Below, piece after piece: positions 15,657 through 24,120 of a DNA stretch of 64,000 nucleotides. Within the stretch, counting starts at the first letter, position 1; the number at the start of each line of letters is the position of its first letter. The DNA is taken from positions 100,387 to 164,386 of the forward strand of contig NZ_FPBO01000016.1 of the NCBI RefSeq assembly GCF_900116645.1. Direction: 5' to 3'. A model generated the notes under the pieces. It searched no databases, was not told the origin of the DNA, and worked only from the letters and a program-made list of their open reading frames with translations. This stretch comes from Pseudoduganella namucuonensis. Its GTDB lineage: Bacteria; Pseudomonadota; Gammaproteobacteria; Burkholderiales; Burkholderiaceae_D. A program made the translations under genes and the position numbers.

Positions 15657-17816
15657 TTATCGGGCTGAAAGCCGCTCGGCGACAATCTTCGGGGTGATAA
15701 ACACCAGCAATTCGGTCTTGTCGTTGGTGCGGCCGGTATTGCGGAACAGGTAGCCCAGCACGGGCACGTCGCCCAGCAGCGGCACCTTGCTGACCGTGCT
15801 GCGCTCGATCTGCTGGTAGATGCCGCCCAGCACCACGGTGCCGCCGTTCTCGACCATGACCTGGGTTTTCACGTGCTTGGTATCGATCGCGAAGCCGGCC
15901 CGGGTCTCCTGGCCGACGCTGTCCTTGTTGACGTCGACGTCGATCACCACGTTGCCGTCCGGCGTGATCTGCGGCGTCACCTCCAGGCGCAGGTTGGCCT
16001 TGCGGAACACGATGGAGGTGGCGCCGCTGCTGGTGGCCACCTGATAGGGCAGTTCCAGGCCCTGTTCGATGGTGGCGATGGCCTTGTCGGCCGTCACCAC
16101 GCGCGGGCTGGAGATGATCTTGCCGGTGCCGTCGGCCTCCAGCGCCGACAGTTCCAGGTTCAGGAAGCGGTTGGCGGCCGACGAGAACAGGCTGATCGCC
16201 AGGTTGCCGGCCGACAGGCCGTTGATGGGCGCGGCCGGCAGGTTGATGAACTGGGTGTTGTTGAAGCTGTTCTGCGACTCCGACACCTGGCCGGTGGTCT
16301 CGCCCACGCCCTGCATGTTGCCGCCTATGCCGAGCCGGGTGTTGCTGTTGCCGATCTGGTAGCCGGAGTCGCCGCCGCGCAGCGTGCGCAGGTCGGCGAA
16401 GCCGAGCTTGGCGCCCAGGTTGCGGGTGAAGGAATCGCTGGCCTCGACGATGCGCGCCTCGATCAGCACCTGCTTGGAGGCGATGTCGGTCTTCTGGATC
16501 AGCTTGCGGATGTCCTCGATCTTGGAGGCGATGTCGGTGACGAACAGCTGGTTGGTGCGCGGCTCGATGATGGCGCTGCCGCGCTTGGACAGCACGCGGC
16601 TCTTGGTGTCGCCCGAGTCCAGCCCGAACACGCTCTTGAACGATTCGGCCTTCTGGTAGTTCAGCTGGAAGATCTCGGACTTGAGCGGCTCCAGGTCGGC
16701 GATCTGGGCGCGCTGCTCGAGCTCCAGCTTCTCCTTGGTCAGCAGCTCCTCCTTGGGGGCGATCCACAGCACCGAGCCGTTCTTGCGCATGTCCAGGCCC
16801 TTGGCCTGCAGCACCACGTCCAGCGCCTGGTCCCACGGCACCTCGCGCAGGCGCAGCGTCAGGTTGCCCGCCACGCTGTCGCTGGTGATGATGTTCAGGC
16901 CGGAGATGTCGGCGATCGCCTGCAGCGCCGCGCGCACCTCCACGTTCTGGAAGTTGAACGACAGCTTCTCGCCGCGGTAGCCCTGGGTGCCCTGGGTCAG
17001 CTTGTTCGGGTCCTCCTTGATCGGCTTCACGTCCACCACCAGCTGGGTGTCGCTCTGGTACACGCTCTGCTCCCACAGGCCCTTGGCCTCGATGGTCATG
17101 CGCGTGTTGTCGCCCTGCGGCACGGTGGTGATCTGCGACACCGGCGTGCCGAAGTCGGTCACGTCCAGGCGGCGGCGCAGCGTCTCCGGCACGCCCGTCT
17201 TGAGGAAGTCGATCACCAGGCCGTTGGCGTTGGGGCGCACGTCGACGGCGACCTGGCTGTTCGGCAGGTCCACCACCACGCGGCCCTCGCCGTTGGCGCC
17301 GCGGCGGAAGTCCATGTCGCGCAAGACCTGGCGGGCCGGCGCGGCCGCGGCGGCGGCGGCCCTGGCGACCGGCATGCCGGTGGAATCGACCGCCGTGGCC
17401 AGGCCGCCGGAACCGTCGATGGTGAGGATGATGGCGTTGCCGTCGATGGCGGTGGCGTAGTTCAGCGTGCGTTTCAGGTTGAACACCAGGCGCGAGCGCT
17501 CGCCGGCCTGCACCACGTTCACGCTGCGCAGGTCGCCCTGGTTCATCTCGTGGGTGTTCTTGCCGGTGAGGTTGACGGTGGCGCCGAAGTCCAGCGCGAT
17601 GCGGGCCGGGTTGGTGATGGAAAAGCCGATCGGCAGCTTGTCCGGCGCGTTCCTCAGCGCGATCTTGACGATCACGTTGGCGCCCTGCTGGTTGGAGGTG
17701 ATCGACTCGATGGCGTTGCCCTGCGCCTGCGCCAGCGCGGCCATGCCCAGCAGCAGCGCCGCAAGGAACGCCCGGCAGGCCGTCCGCAGCGTCGCGGGGG
17801 TGGTGTATGCGTTCAT
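15657..17816 (-). CDS. pilQ: Type IV pilus secretin PilQ
   Basis: A 719-residue outer-membrane secretin through which the pilus is extruded. In order: a signal peptide (to about AQAQG, residue 33), two AMIN-type peptidoglycan-binding beta domains, an STN/N0 domain (EKLSFNFQNVEVRAALQAIA), secretin N domains (SDTKSRVLSKRGSAIIEPRT region), and the secretin C-terminal core ending with the signature VPLLGDVPVLGYLFRNTG. The ATG at 17816 overlaps the pilP stop (ATGA) and begins the signal peptide; the longer open frame upstream is in pilP's shadow. It is the last of pilMNOPQ. Confidence 0.97.
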   Translation of the reverse strand: MNAYTTPATLRTACRAFLAALLLGMAALAQAQGNAIESITSNQQGANVIVKIALRNAPDKLPIGFSITNPARIALDFGATVNLTGKNTHEMNQGDLRSVNVVQAGERSRLVFNLKRTLNYATAIDGNAIILTIDGSGGLATAVDSTGMPVARAAAAAAAPARQVLRDMDFRRGANGEGRVVVDLPNSQVAVDVRPNANGLVIDFLKTGVPETLRRRLDVTDFGTPVSQITTVPQGDNTRMTIEAKGLWEQSVYQSDTQLVVDVKPIKEDPNKLTQGTQGYRGEKLSFNFQNVEVRAALQAIADISGLNIITSDSVAGNLTLRLREVPWDQALDVVLQAKGLDMRKNGSVLWIAPKEELLTKEKLELEQRAQIADLEPLKSEIFQLNYQKAESFKSVFGLDSGDTKSRVLSKRGSAIIEPRTNQLFVTDIASKIEDIRKLIQKTDIASKQVLIEARIVEASDSFTRNLGAKLGFADLRTLRGGDSGYQIGNSNTRLGIGGNMQGVGETTGQVSESQNSFNNTQFINLPAAPINGLSAGNLAISLFSSAANRFLNLELSALEADGTGKIISSPRVVTADKAIATIEQGLELPYQVATSSGATSIVFRKANLRLEVTPQITPDGNVVIDVDVNKDSVGQETRAGFAIDTKHVKTQVMVENGGTVVLGGIYQQIERSTVSKVPLLGDVPVLGYLFRNTGRTNDKTELLVFITPKIVAERLSAR

Positions 17817-18349
17817 TGCGTGTTCTCCTTGCTTTCCTGCAACTCCAACTTCGATATGCGCTCGACCCAGTCGCCGGTCGCGTCCTGGACGATTTCCTTG
17901 ACGGTGACGGCGTCGTCGCTGACGCTGGTGATCAGGCCGAAGTTCTGGCCCACGTGCTGGCCGGGGCGGACCTGGTACACCGAGCGGTCGACCTGCAGTA
18001 GCGCGTAGATGACCTTGGCCTTCTCCATCGTGCCCACCATCTTCACCGCGTCCAGCGGGAAGCTCTCCAGGAATTCCTTGCGGCGCGTGGTGTCGGGGCG
18101 CACGCCGCCGCCCGCGTTGGCCTGCTTGGCCAGCTCGGCCAGCAGCTTGTTGGCGCTGAACGGGTCGACCTCGGCGCCGGCCGAATAGGCGAAGGGGATG
18201 AAGGTCTTGGGCTCGGCGATCGGCGTCACGGCCACGTGGGCCTGGGCGTCGGTCGTCTTCATCCACTGCCGCACCTCCTGCACGTCGCTGTCGCCGCAGC
18301 CGGCCAGCGCCAGCGCCAGCAGCGCGGATGTCATGTGGCGGGCGCTCAT
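17813..18349 (-). CDS. pilP: Type IV pilus assembly lipoprotein PilP
   Basis: A 178-residue inner-membrane lipoprotein that joins the PilN/PilO dimer to the PilQ secretin. The signal ends in the lipobox ALAGC (Cys 18). The middle is flexible and the C-terminal beta domain (VIYALLQVDRSVYQVRPGQHVGQNFG) is the conserved PilP fold. It overlaps pilO and pilQ by ATGA at both ends, which implies tight translational coupling. Confidence 0.95.
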   Translation of the reverse strand: MSARHMTSALLALALAGCGDSDVQEVRQWMKTTDAQAHVAVTPIAEPKTFIPFAYSAGAEVDPFSANKLLAELAKQANAGGGVRPDTTRRKEFLESFPLDAVKMVGTMEKAKVIYALLQVDRSVYQVRPGQHVGQNFGLITSVSDDAVTVKEIVQDATGDWVERISKLELQESKENTQ

Positions 18350-19008
18350 TTCTTAGCCCCCTTCTTCTTGTCGGCGGCGGCCTTGCGCTGCGCCGCCACC
18401 TCCTCGGGATCGAGGTAGCGGAAGGTCTTGGCCACCGCGTCCAGCGTCAGGCCGCCCTCCTTGCCGGTGGTCAGCGCCATGTTGTTGAGCGTGACGATGC
18501 GCGGCAGGTTGGCCATGTCGCCGGCGAAGGCGCCGATGTCGTGGTAGCTGCCGGTGACCTTGATGTCGATCGGCAGTTCGGCGTAGTAATCCTTGACCAC
18601 CACCTGGCCGGGCTTGAACAGTTCGAACTGCAGGCCGCGCCCCAGGCCGGCCTGGTTGATGTCCGACAGCAGCGCGGCCATCTCGGCCTTGCTGGGCAGC
18701 TGCTTCTGCAGGCGCTCCACGTACTGGTCGACCTGCACTTTCTGCTCGCGCAGCGCCGGCAGGTTGACCGCCTGCTGGGTCTTGGTGGTGTATTCGCCGC
18801 GTAGCCGGATCTCCTCGGCCGCGCCGGCCTCCTGGGCGTCGAACTGGCCGTCCCAGTAGCCGTACCAGCCCAGCGCCACCACGGCCGCCACCGCGCCGAG
18901 CGCGCACAGCAGGCGCGGCGCCAGCGGCCACTGGCCGGGATGGCGCCCCTTCAGGCCCTGGAACTGGGCGGAGAGGTCCGCGCTGAATTGTTTGAGGTCG
19001 GTCGCCAT
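18346..19008 (-). CDS. pilO: Type IV pilus inner-membrane protein PilO
   Basis: This 220-residue protein has a short cytoplasmic N-terminus, one membrane helix (about residues 33-52), a coiled coil, then a ferredoxin-like periplasmic domain typical of PilO (SKAEMAALLSDINQAGLGRG, FKPGQVVVKDYYAELPI). It dimerises with PilN and contacts PilP. The ATG at 19008 follows the pilN stop by eight bases; the stop overlaps the pilP ATG. The C-terminus is Lys/Ala-rich. Confidence 0.94.
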   Translation of the reverse strand: MATDLKQFSADLSAQFQGLKGRHPGQWPLAPRLLCALGAVAAVVALGWYGYWDGQFDAQEAGAAEEIRLRGEYTTKTQQAVNLPALREQKVQVDQYVERLQKQLPSKAEMAALLSDINQAGLGRGLQFELFKPGQVVVKDYYAELPIDIKVTGSYHDIGAFAGDMANLPRIVTLNNMALTTGKEGGLTLDAVAKTFRYLDPEEVAAQRKAAADKKKGAKK

Positions 19009-19016
19009 AGTCTCTC

Positions 19017-19643
19017 TCAGGGCCGCACCGCGGGGGCACCCGCGGCCATCTTGGCCGGCTTGCCATCGGCCGGCTTGTCCTTGTCGCGCGGACGCTTGAT
19101 GCTGACGATCAGGTTGAACTCCACCACCTTCTTGGCGGTCTTGCCCTGGCCCAGTCCGGTGGATTTCACTTCGATCAGGTCCGGCTTCTCCAGCCACGGC
19201 GAGACGCCGGCCACGTTGCGCAGCAGTTCGGAGACCCGCTCCTGCGACTGCGCGTAGCCCTGGATGGAGACGCGCTGCCCCTCCTGCTTGAAGCCCTTCA
19301 GGTAGACCCCGGGCGGGGTCTGCTTGACCAGTTCGTCGAGCAGGTAGACCGGCTGGTTGCGGTCGCCCTGCAGGTCCTCCACGGCCTGCTGGCGCGCCTT
19401 GAGCGCCTCGATCTCGGTCTTCAACGTGGCGATCTCGGCGATTTTCTTGTCCAGCTCGACGATGGCGTCCTTGATGACCTTGTTGCGCTGGTCCTGGATG
19501 GCGATGGCGCGCGCGTTGTAGCCGCCCACCACCAGCACGATGGCCGCGCCGGCCAGCGCGCCCAGCACCATCAGCGCGTAGAACGCGGCCTTTTTCTGTT
19601 TGCGCTTTTCCTCGCGGTGCGGCAGCAGGTTAATCCGTATCAT
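19017..19643 (-). CDS. pilN: Type IV pilus inner-membrane protein PilN
   Basis: A 208-residue protein beginning MIRINLLPHREEKRK, the conserved cytoplasmic INLLP peptide that docks into PilM. A single membrane helix (about residues 20-42), a coiled coil and a small periplasmic domain follow. The C-terminus is a Lys/Pro/Ala-rich tail longer than needed for the fold. Its ATG shares a base with the pilM stop (TGATG). Confidence 0.95.
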   Translation of the reverse strand: MIRINLLPHREEKRKQKKAAFYALMVLGALAGAAIVLVVGGYNARAIAIQDQRNKVIKDAIVELDKKIAEIATLKTEIEALKARQQAVEDLQGDRNQPVYLLDELVKQTPPGVYLKGFKQEGQRVSIQGYAQSQERVSELLRNVAGVSPWLEKPDLIEVKSTGLGQGKTAKKVVEFNLIVSIKRPRDKDKPADGKPAKMAAGAPAVRP

Positions 19644-20722
19644 CAGCCAAACCTCCGCATGGCGAGGCCGCAGGCGACCAGGTAGGCCGGCGCCTCGGCG
19701 CGCAGGGCCTGCTCGCGCACGCCCGGGCCCAGCTGCATGCCCTTGAACGGCGAGATCACGGCGCTGTTGATCTTGGTGCGGCCGGCCACGATGTCGAGCA
19801 GGCCGGGCAGCAGCGCGCAGCCGCCGGCCAGGAACAGCTGGTCGACCCGCGTGTAGGGCGTGGAGGTGTAGAAGAACTGGATGGCGCGCGTCACTTCCAG
19901 CGCCGCGCCCTCGAGGAACGGGGCCAGGATGTCGGCGCCGTAGTTGTCGGGCAGGTCGCCGGACTTCTTGCGCGACTCGGCCTCCTCGAAGGCCATGCCG
20001 TAGGCGCGCACGATGTCCTGCGTCAGCGCGTTGCCGCCGAAGGGCTGCTCGCGCTCGTAGATGGCGGCGCCGTCCAGCAGCACCGAGATGTGGGTGACCT
20101 GGGCGCCGATCTGGAACAGCGCCACGATCTGGCCGGCGCCGGCGTCTGGCATCTGCGCGGTGACGCGGTCCAGCGCGGCGCGCGCGGCGTAGGATTCGAT
20201 GTCCATCACGGTGGCCTTCAGACCGGAGGCCTCGGCGATCGCGACCCGGTCCTCGACCTTCTCGCGGCGCGAGGCGGCCAGCAGCACCTCGATGTCCTCC
20301 TCGGAGTTGGGCACCGGGCCCAGCACGTCGAAGTCCAGGCTGACCTCGTCCAGCGCGAACGGGATGTACTGGCTGGCCTCGGACTCGACCTGCACCTCCA
20401 GCTGGTCCTCGGACATGCCGGCCGGCAGGATGATCTTCTTGGTGATGACCGACGCCGGCGGCATGCCCAGCGCCACCAGCTTGGCGCGCGTGCCGCTCTT
20501 CTTCCAGACGCGGCGCAGCGCCTCCACCACCTGCTCCATGTTTTCGATGTTGCCGTCCACCACGGCGCCGCGCGGCAGCGGCTCGGACGCGTAGCGCTCC
20601 AGCCGCAGGCCCTCCTTGCCGGCCTGCGCCAATTCCACCAGGCGCACGCTGGAAGTGCTGATGTCCACCCCCACCAGCGGTGGATTGCCGCCGCCGAACA
20701 GCGAGCCCAGGTCCAGGTTCAT
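19643..20722 (-). CDS. pilM: Type IV pilus assembly ATPase-fold protein PilM
   Basis: A 359-residue cytoplasmic protein of the actin/FtsA fold that binds the N-terminal peptide of PilN. Visible nucleotide-site motifs: VGVDISTSSVRLVEL near the N-terminus, and LFLAGGCALLPGLLDIVAGRT near the C-terminus. The start at 20722 (MNLDLGSLFGG) has GGGGA seven bases upstream and matches the usual PilM N-terminus; an upstream ATG at 20776 would add 18 basic residues. First gene of pilMNOPQ, divergent from the penicillin-binding protein gene. Confidence 0.95.
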   Translation of the reverse strand: MNLDLGSLFGGGNPPLVGVDISTSSVRLVELAQAGKEGLRLERYASEPLPRGAVVDGNIENMEQVVEALRRVWKKSGTRAKLVALGMPPASVITKKIILPAGMSEDQLEVQVESEASQYIPFALDEVSLDFDVLGPVPNSEEDIEVLLAASRREKVEDRVAIAEASGLKATVMDIESYAARAALDRVTAQMPDAGAGQIVALFQIGAQVTHISVLLDGAAIYEREQPFGGNALTQDIVRAYGMAFEEAESRKKSGDLPDNYGADILAPFLEGAALEVTRAIQFFYTSTPYTRVDQLFLAGGCALLPGLLDIVAGRTKINSAVISPFKGMQLGPGVREQALRAEAPAYLVACGLAMRRFG

Positions 20723-20849
20723 GCGCCGTCCCCGCCGCCATGATTGGCGCCGCCGCAATGTTGCTGCTGGACACACACCGTTAGTGATTGCATATGGGAA
20801 CTCGTTTGAAAACCAGCGTTTAGGGGGCGGAACTGAGACAGTACATTAA

Positions 20850-20879
20850 ATCCTAGCAATAAGCCCGATGCAGTGTAAA
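20850..20879 (-). promoter_or_regulatory. Candidate sigma70 promoter for pilMNOPQ
   Basis: On the minus strand TTTACA (-35, 20879-20874) and TAGGAT (-10, 20855-20850) are 18 bases apart, in an A/T-rich stretch about 130 bases before pilM. Sequence match only. Confidence 0.4.
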
Positions 20880-21038
20880 GGTATTTCTACCGTGCACAAA
20901 ACCGCGTTTGTGCGGGTTTAGCCACACTGGCCCTCCACTCTGTGGCACGTCGGATAACTAAGTTATTTAGTTGCTCACAGTAAATCTTTCGCGCCCGTTG
21001 CCTGTTTTGCCGGCGCGCCGCAGCCATCAGCGGTCGCT

Positions 21039-21044
21039 TATAAT
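21039..21044 (+). promoter_or_regulatory. Candidate -10 box for the penicillin-binding protein gene
   Basis: A perfect TATAAT lies about 47 bases before the ATG, in an otherwise GC-rich stretch. No good -35 box stands 16-18 bases upstream, so activation or a weak -35 is implied. Confidence 0.45.
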
Positions 21045-21090
21045 GAGCCCCGCCCGGCACGACCCGGCGCGCCCCGAAGACTGCGAAAGA

Positions 21091-23421
21091 ATGCGCATGA
21101 CCACAGCACAACCTGGAAACACCGGCCCCGCCCAACCCCGCAAGCTCCTGCTCACCGCCCTGGCCTCCGTGGTCGGCCTGGCCCTGGTGGGGGTGCTGCT
21201 GCTGGTGTTCGGCCTGGCCCTGGCCTACCCCAACCTGCCCGAGCTGGACTCGCTGACCGACTACCGGCCCAAGATGCCCCTGCGTATCTTCTCGGCCGAC
21301 AACGTGCTGATCGGCGAGTTCGGCGAGGAGCGCCGCAACCTGGTGCACATCAAGGACATCCCCGACGTGATGAAGAAGGCCGTGCTGGCGATCGAGGACG
21401 ACCGCTTCTACGACCACGGCGGCGTCGACTACACCGGCATCCTGCGCGCGGCCTTCCACAACGCCACCGGCGGGGCGCGCCAGGGCGCGTCCACCATCAC
21501 GCAGCAGGTGGCGCGCAACTTCTTCCTGTCCAGCGAGCAGACCCTGAAGCGCAAGCTGTACGAGGTGCTGCTGGCCTGGAAGATCGAGAAAAACCTCAGC
21601 AAGGACCAGATCCTCGAGGTCTATATGAACCAGATCTACCTGGGCCAGCGCGCCTACGGCTTTTCCTCGGCCGCCCAGATCTATTTCGGCAAGAATCTGA
21701 AAGACATTAGCGTGGCCGAGGCGGCGATGCTGGCCGGCCTGCCGAAGGCGCCGTCGGCCTACAACCCGGTGGTCAACCCCAAGCGGGCCCGCACGCGCCA
21801 GCAATACATCCTGCAGCGCATGGCGCAGCTGGGCTACATCACGCCGGCCCAGTTCCAGGCCGCCAAGGCCGAGCAGCTGCGGGTCAAGACCGACAGCAGC
21901 GAGTTCGGCGTGCACGCCGAGTACGTGGCCGAGATGGCGCGCCAGCTGGTGTACGAGCAGTTCAAGGAGGACACCTACACCCGCGGCCTGAACGTGTTCA
22001 CCACCATCACCAAGGCCGACCAGGACGCCGCCTACCTGGCGCTGCGCCGCGGCGTGATGGACTACGAGAAGCGCCACGCCTACCGCGGCCCGGAGGCCTA
22101 CATCGACATCCCGGCCAACAAGGAGGAGGCCGACGACGCCATCGAGACCGAGCTGGCCTCGCACCCGGACAGCGACGACATCGTGGCCGCCATGGTGCTG
22201 CAGGCCACGCCGTCCAAGGTGACGGCGGTGACCGCGTCCGGCGAGGAGATCGCCATCACCGGCGCCGGGCTGGACATGGGCAAGTCCTGGCTGTCGGACA
22301 AGGCCGCGCCCAACAAGCGGCTGCGCCGCGGCGCGGTGATCCGCGTGCTGCAGGAGGGCAAGGACTGGCAGATCACGCAGATGCCGGAGGTGGAATCGGC
22401 CTTCGTCTCGGCCTCCACCGAGGACGGCGCGATCAAGGCCATGGTGGGCGGCTTCGACTACAACCGCAACAAGTTCAACCACGTGACCCAGGCCTGGCGC
22501 CAGCCGGGCTCCTCGTTCAAGCCCTTCATCTACTCCGCCTCGCTGGAGCGCGGCCTGTCGCCGGCCACCATGATCAACGACGCGCCGATCTCCTTCGACG
22601 CCGGCCAGACCGGCGGCCAGGCCTGGGAGCCGAAGAACTACGACGGCAAGTACGAGGGGCCGATGAGCATGCGGCGCGGGCTGACCAAGTCCAAGAACAT
22701 GGTCTCGATCCGCATCCTGCACCGCATCGGCGCCAAGTACGGGCAGGAATACACGACGCGTTTCGGCTTCGAGGCCGACAGGAACCCGCCCTACCTGACC
22801 CTGGCGCTGGGCGCGGGCGCGGTCACGCCGCTGCAGATGGCCGGCGCCTACGCGGTGTTCGCCAACGGCGGCTACAAGGTCACGCCCTACCTGATCTCCA
22901 AGGTCACGGACGCCAACGGCAAGGTGCTGTCGCAGGCCGCGCCGGACAAGGCGGGCGACGCCGCCAACCGCGTGATCGACGAGCGCAACGCCTTCCTGAT
23001 GGACAGCATGATGAAGGACGTGGTGCGTTTCGGCACGGCGACCAAGGCGCTGTCGCTGAAGCGCGGCGACATCGCCGGCAAGACCGGCACCACCAACGAC
23101 TCGATCGACGCCTGGTTCGCCGGCTACCAGCCCAAGCTGGTGGGGGTGGCGTGGATCGGTTTCGACCAGCCGAAAAACCTGGGCAACCGCGAGACCGGCG
23201 GCGGGCTGGCGCTGCCGATCTGGATCGGCTACATGCAAAAGGCGCTGAAGAACATCCCGATCGAGGAGCGCGCCGTGCCCGAGGGCATGATGGTGGTCGA
23301 CGGCGAATACTACTACGCCGAAAACCCGCCCGGCATGGGCGTGCAAAGCCTGGAAGGCGCCAGCCGCGGCACCCCGGCCGAGGAAAAAGCCAAGGACGCC
23401 GTCAAGAACGAGTTGTTCTAA
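21091..23421 (+). CDS. mrcA: Class A penicillin-binding protein 1A (transglycosylase/transpeptidase)
   Basis: A 776-residue bifunctional cell-wall polymerase. A membrane helix (about residues 19-45) is followed by the GT51 glycosyltransferase with catalytic E102 in AIEDDRFYDHGG and GASTITQQVARN. An OB-like insert comes next, then the transpeptidase with SSFK (SxxK), SKN and KTGTTND boxes. Start is ambiguous: ATG 21091 or 21097, both behind a weak GAAGA/GAAAGA site; 21091 is used here. Divergent from pilM and convergent with cyaY, with a large inverted repeat between. Confidence 0.95.
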   Translation: MRMTTAQPGNTGPAQPRKLLLTALASVVGLALVGVLLLVFGLALAYPNLPELDSLTDYRPKMPLRIFSADNVLIGEFGEERRNLVHIKDIPDVMKKAVLAIEDDRFYDHGGVDYTGILRAAFHNATGGARQGASTITQQVARNFFLSSEQTLKRKLYEVLLAWKIEKNLSKDQILEVYMNQIYLGQRAYGFSSAAQIYFGKNLKDISVAEAAMLAGLPKAPSAYNPVVNPKRARTRQQYILQRMAQLGYITPAQFQAAKAEQLRVKTDSSEFGVHAEYVAEMARQLVYEQFKEDTYTRGLNVFTTITKADQDAAYLALRRGVMDYEKRHAYRGPEAYIDIPANKEEADDAIETELASHPDSDDIVAAMVLQATPSKVTAVTASGEEIAITGAGLDMGKSWLSDKAAPNKRLRRGAVIRVLQEGKDWQITQMPEVESAFVSASTEDGAIKAMVGGFDYNRNKFNHVTQAWRQPGSSFKPFIYSASLERGLSPATMINDAPISFDAGQTGGQAWEPKNYDGKYEGPMSMRRGLTKSKNMVSIRILHRIGAKYGQEYTTRFGFEADRNPPYLTLALGAGAVTPLQMAGAYAVFANGGYKVTPYLISKVTDANGKVLSQAAPDKAGDAANRVIDERNAFLMDSMMKDVVRFGTATKALSLKRGDIAGKTGTTNDSIDAWFAGYQPKLVGVAWIGFDQPKNLGNRETGGGLALPIWIGYMQKALKNIPIEERAVPEGMMVVDGEYYYAENPPGMGVQSLEGASRGTPAEEKAKDAVKNELF

Positions 23422-23424
23422 TTG

Positions 23425-23524
23425 CATCGGTGTCAGGCGCGACATTCGGACATTTTGTGCGCATAGCGCACGGAATGTCCGCTGCCGTTGAGGCCGTGTC
23501 CGAATGTCGCGCCTGACACCGATG
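23425..23524. repeat. 28-bp perfect inverted repeat with 44-base centre
   Basis: Arms 23425-23452 and 23497-23524 are perfect complements (CATCGGTGTCAGGCGCGACA and onward). The centre holds a second hairpin, GTGCGC-ATA-GCGCAC (23457-23471), flanked by CGGACATT (23447-23454) and AATGTCCG (23474-23481), which can pair with each other. The left arm can therefore form either of two exclusive structures. It begins three bases after the mrcA stop and ends 12 bases before the cyaY stop. No T-tract. Confidence 0.85.
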
Positions 23525-23536
23525 TTAGGGTGCAAC

Positions 23537-23878
23537 TTATTGCGGGTTGGGGGTGAGGACGACGGGGGCGCCGCCTTGCGCGGTGGTGATCTCGGACAGC
23601 ACGGCGAACAGTTCGGAGCCGTCGCGCGTGTTGAGCCATTGGCCGTCCACGTGCCGGTAGTGGAAGCCGCCCGAGCGCGCCGCCACCCACATCTCTTGCA
23701 TCGCCGCCTGGCTGTTGACGATGACCTTGGATCCGTTGTCGATGAACTCGATTTCCAGCACGTTGCCGCTGCGGCTGCATTCGACGTCGACCATGTCCTG
23801 CTCGTTCAAACGGTCCAGCGCGGCCTCGATGGCGTTCAGGGTGGCGTCGGCCAGCGCCAAAAATTCGGATTCGGTCAT
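23537..23878 (-). CDS. cyaY: Frataxin-like iron-binding protein CyaY
   Basis: A 113-residue cytoplasmic protein of the frataxin fold that modulates iron supply to Fe-S cluster assembly. The N-terminal helix is rich in Asp/Glu (MTESEFLALADATLNAIEAA, then LDRLNEQD), the acidic iron-binding surface. The beta sheet contains EIEFIDNGSKVIVNSQAAMQ and the conserved WVAARSGGFHY. Slightly longer than E. coli CyaY through a C-terminal Pro/Asn tail. Divergent from lptM. Confidence 0.95.
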   Translation of the reverse strand: MTESEFLALADATLNAIEAALDRLNEQDMVDVECSRSGNVLEIEFIDNGSKVIVNSQAAMQEMWVAARSGGFHYRHVDGQWLNTRDGSELFAVLSEITTAQGGAPVVLTPNPQ

Positions 23879-23907
23879 GCTACACTCCAGGATTCTCTTG
23901 TCAAACC

Positions 23908-24117
23908 GTGATTCTAATCGTGAAGTCCACTTTAGCGCTGCATATCTCCGCGGCGGCGTGCTGCGCCGCTCTGCTGGCGGGTTGCGGCCAGCCCGGTCCG
24001 CTGTACCTACCCAAACAGCCGGCCAAGCCCGCCTCCCCTGCCGCCACCCAAGGCAAGCCCGGCGTCGCGCCCCCTTCCGCCCCCGTACCGTCCACTCCTC
24101 CCGCTTCCCAACAATAA
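23908..24117 (+). CDS. lptM: LptM-type (YifL/LppL) small outer-membrane lipoprotein
   Basis: A 69-residue lipoprotein. The signal ends in LLAGC (Cys 26) and is directly followed by GQPGPLYLP, the hallmark of the LptM family, then a Pro/Ala/Lys-rich tail. In E. coli LptM assists LptD maturation. No ATG starts the frame: GTG at 23908 or GTG at 23920, giving 69 or 65 residues. Neither has a strong ribosome site. The gene ends three bases before lysA, the same neighbour as in many proteobacteria. Confidence 0.85.
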   Translation: MILIVKSTLALHISAAACCAALLAGCGQPGPLYLPKQPAKPASPAATQGKPGVAPPSAPVPSTPPASQQ

Positions 24118-24120
24118 TCC

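Larger units (their letters stand above)
20723..21090. other. 368-base divergent intergenic region, pilM / penicillin-binding protein
   Basis: No gene is seen here. It holds the candidate promoters listed separately and a 7-bp hairpin with 6-base loop (20894-20900 with 20907-20913). It is noticeably more A/T-rich than its flanks, as expected for a regulatory region. Confidence 0.7.

Noticed and set aside
23425..23524. Inverted repeat as the remnant of an insertion sequence
   Set aside because: There is no transposase fragment and the element is only 100 bases. It was kept as a repeat, not called an IS.
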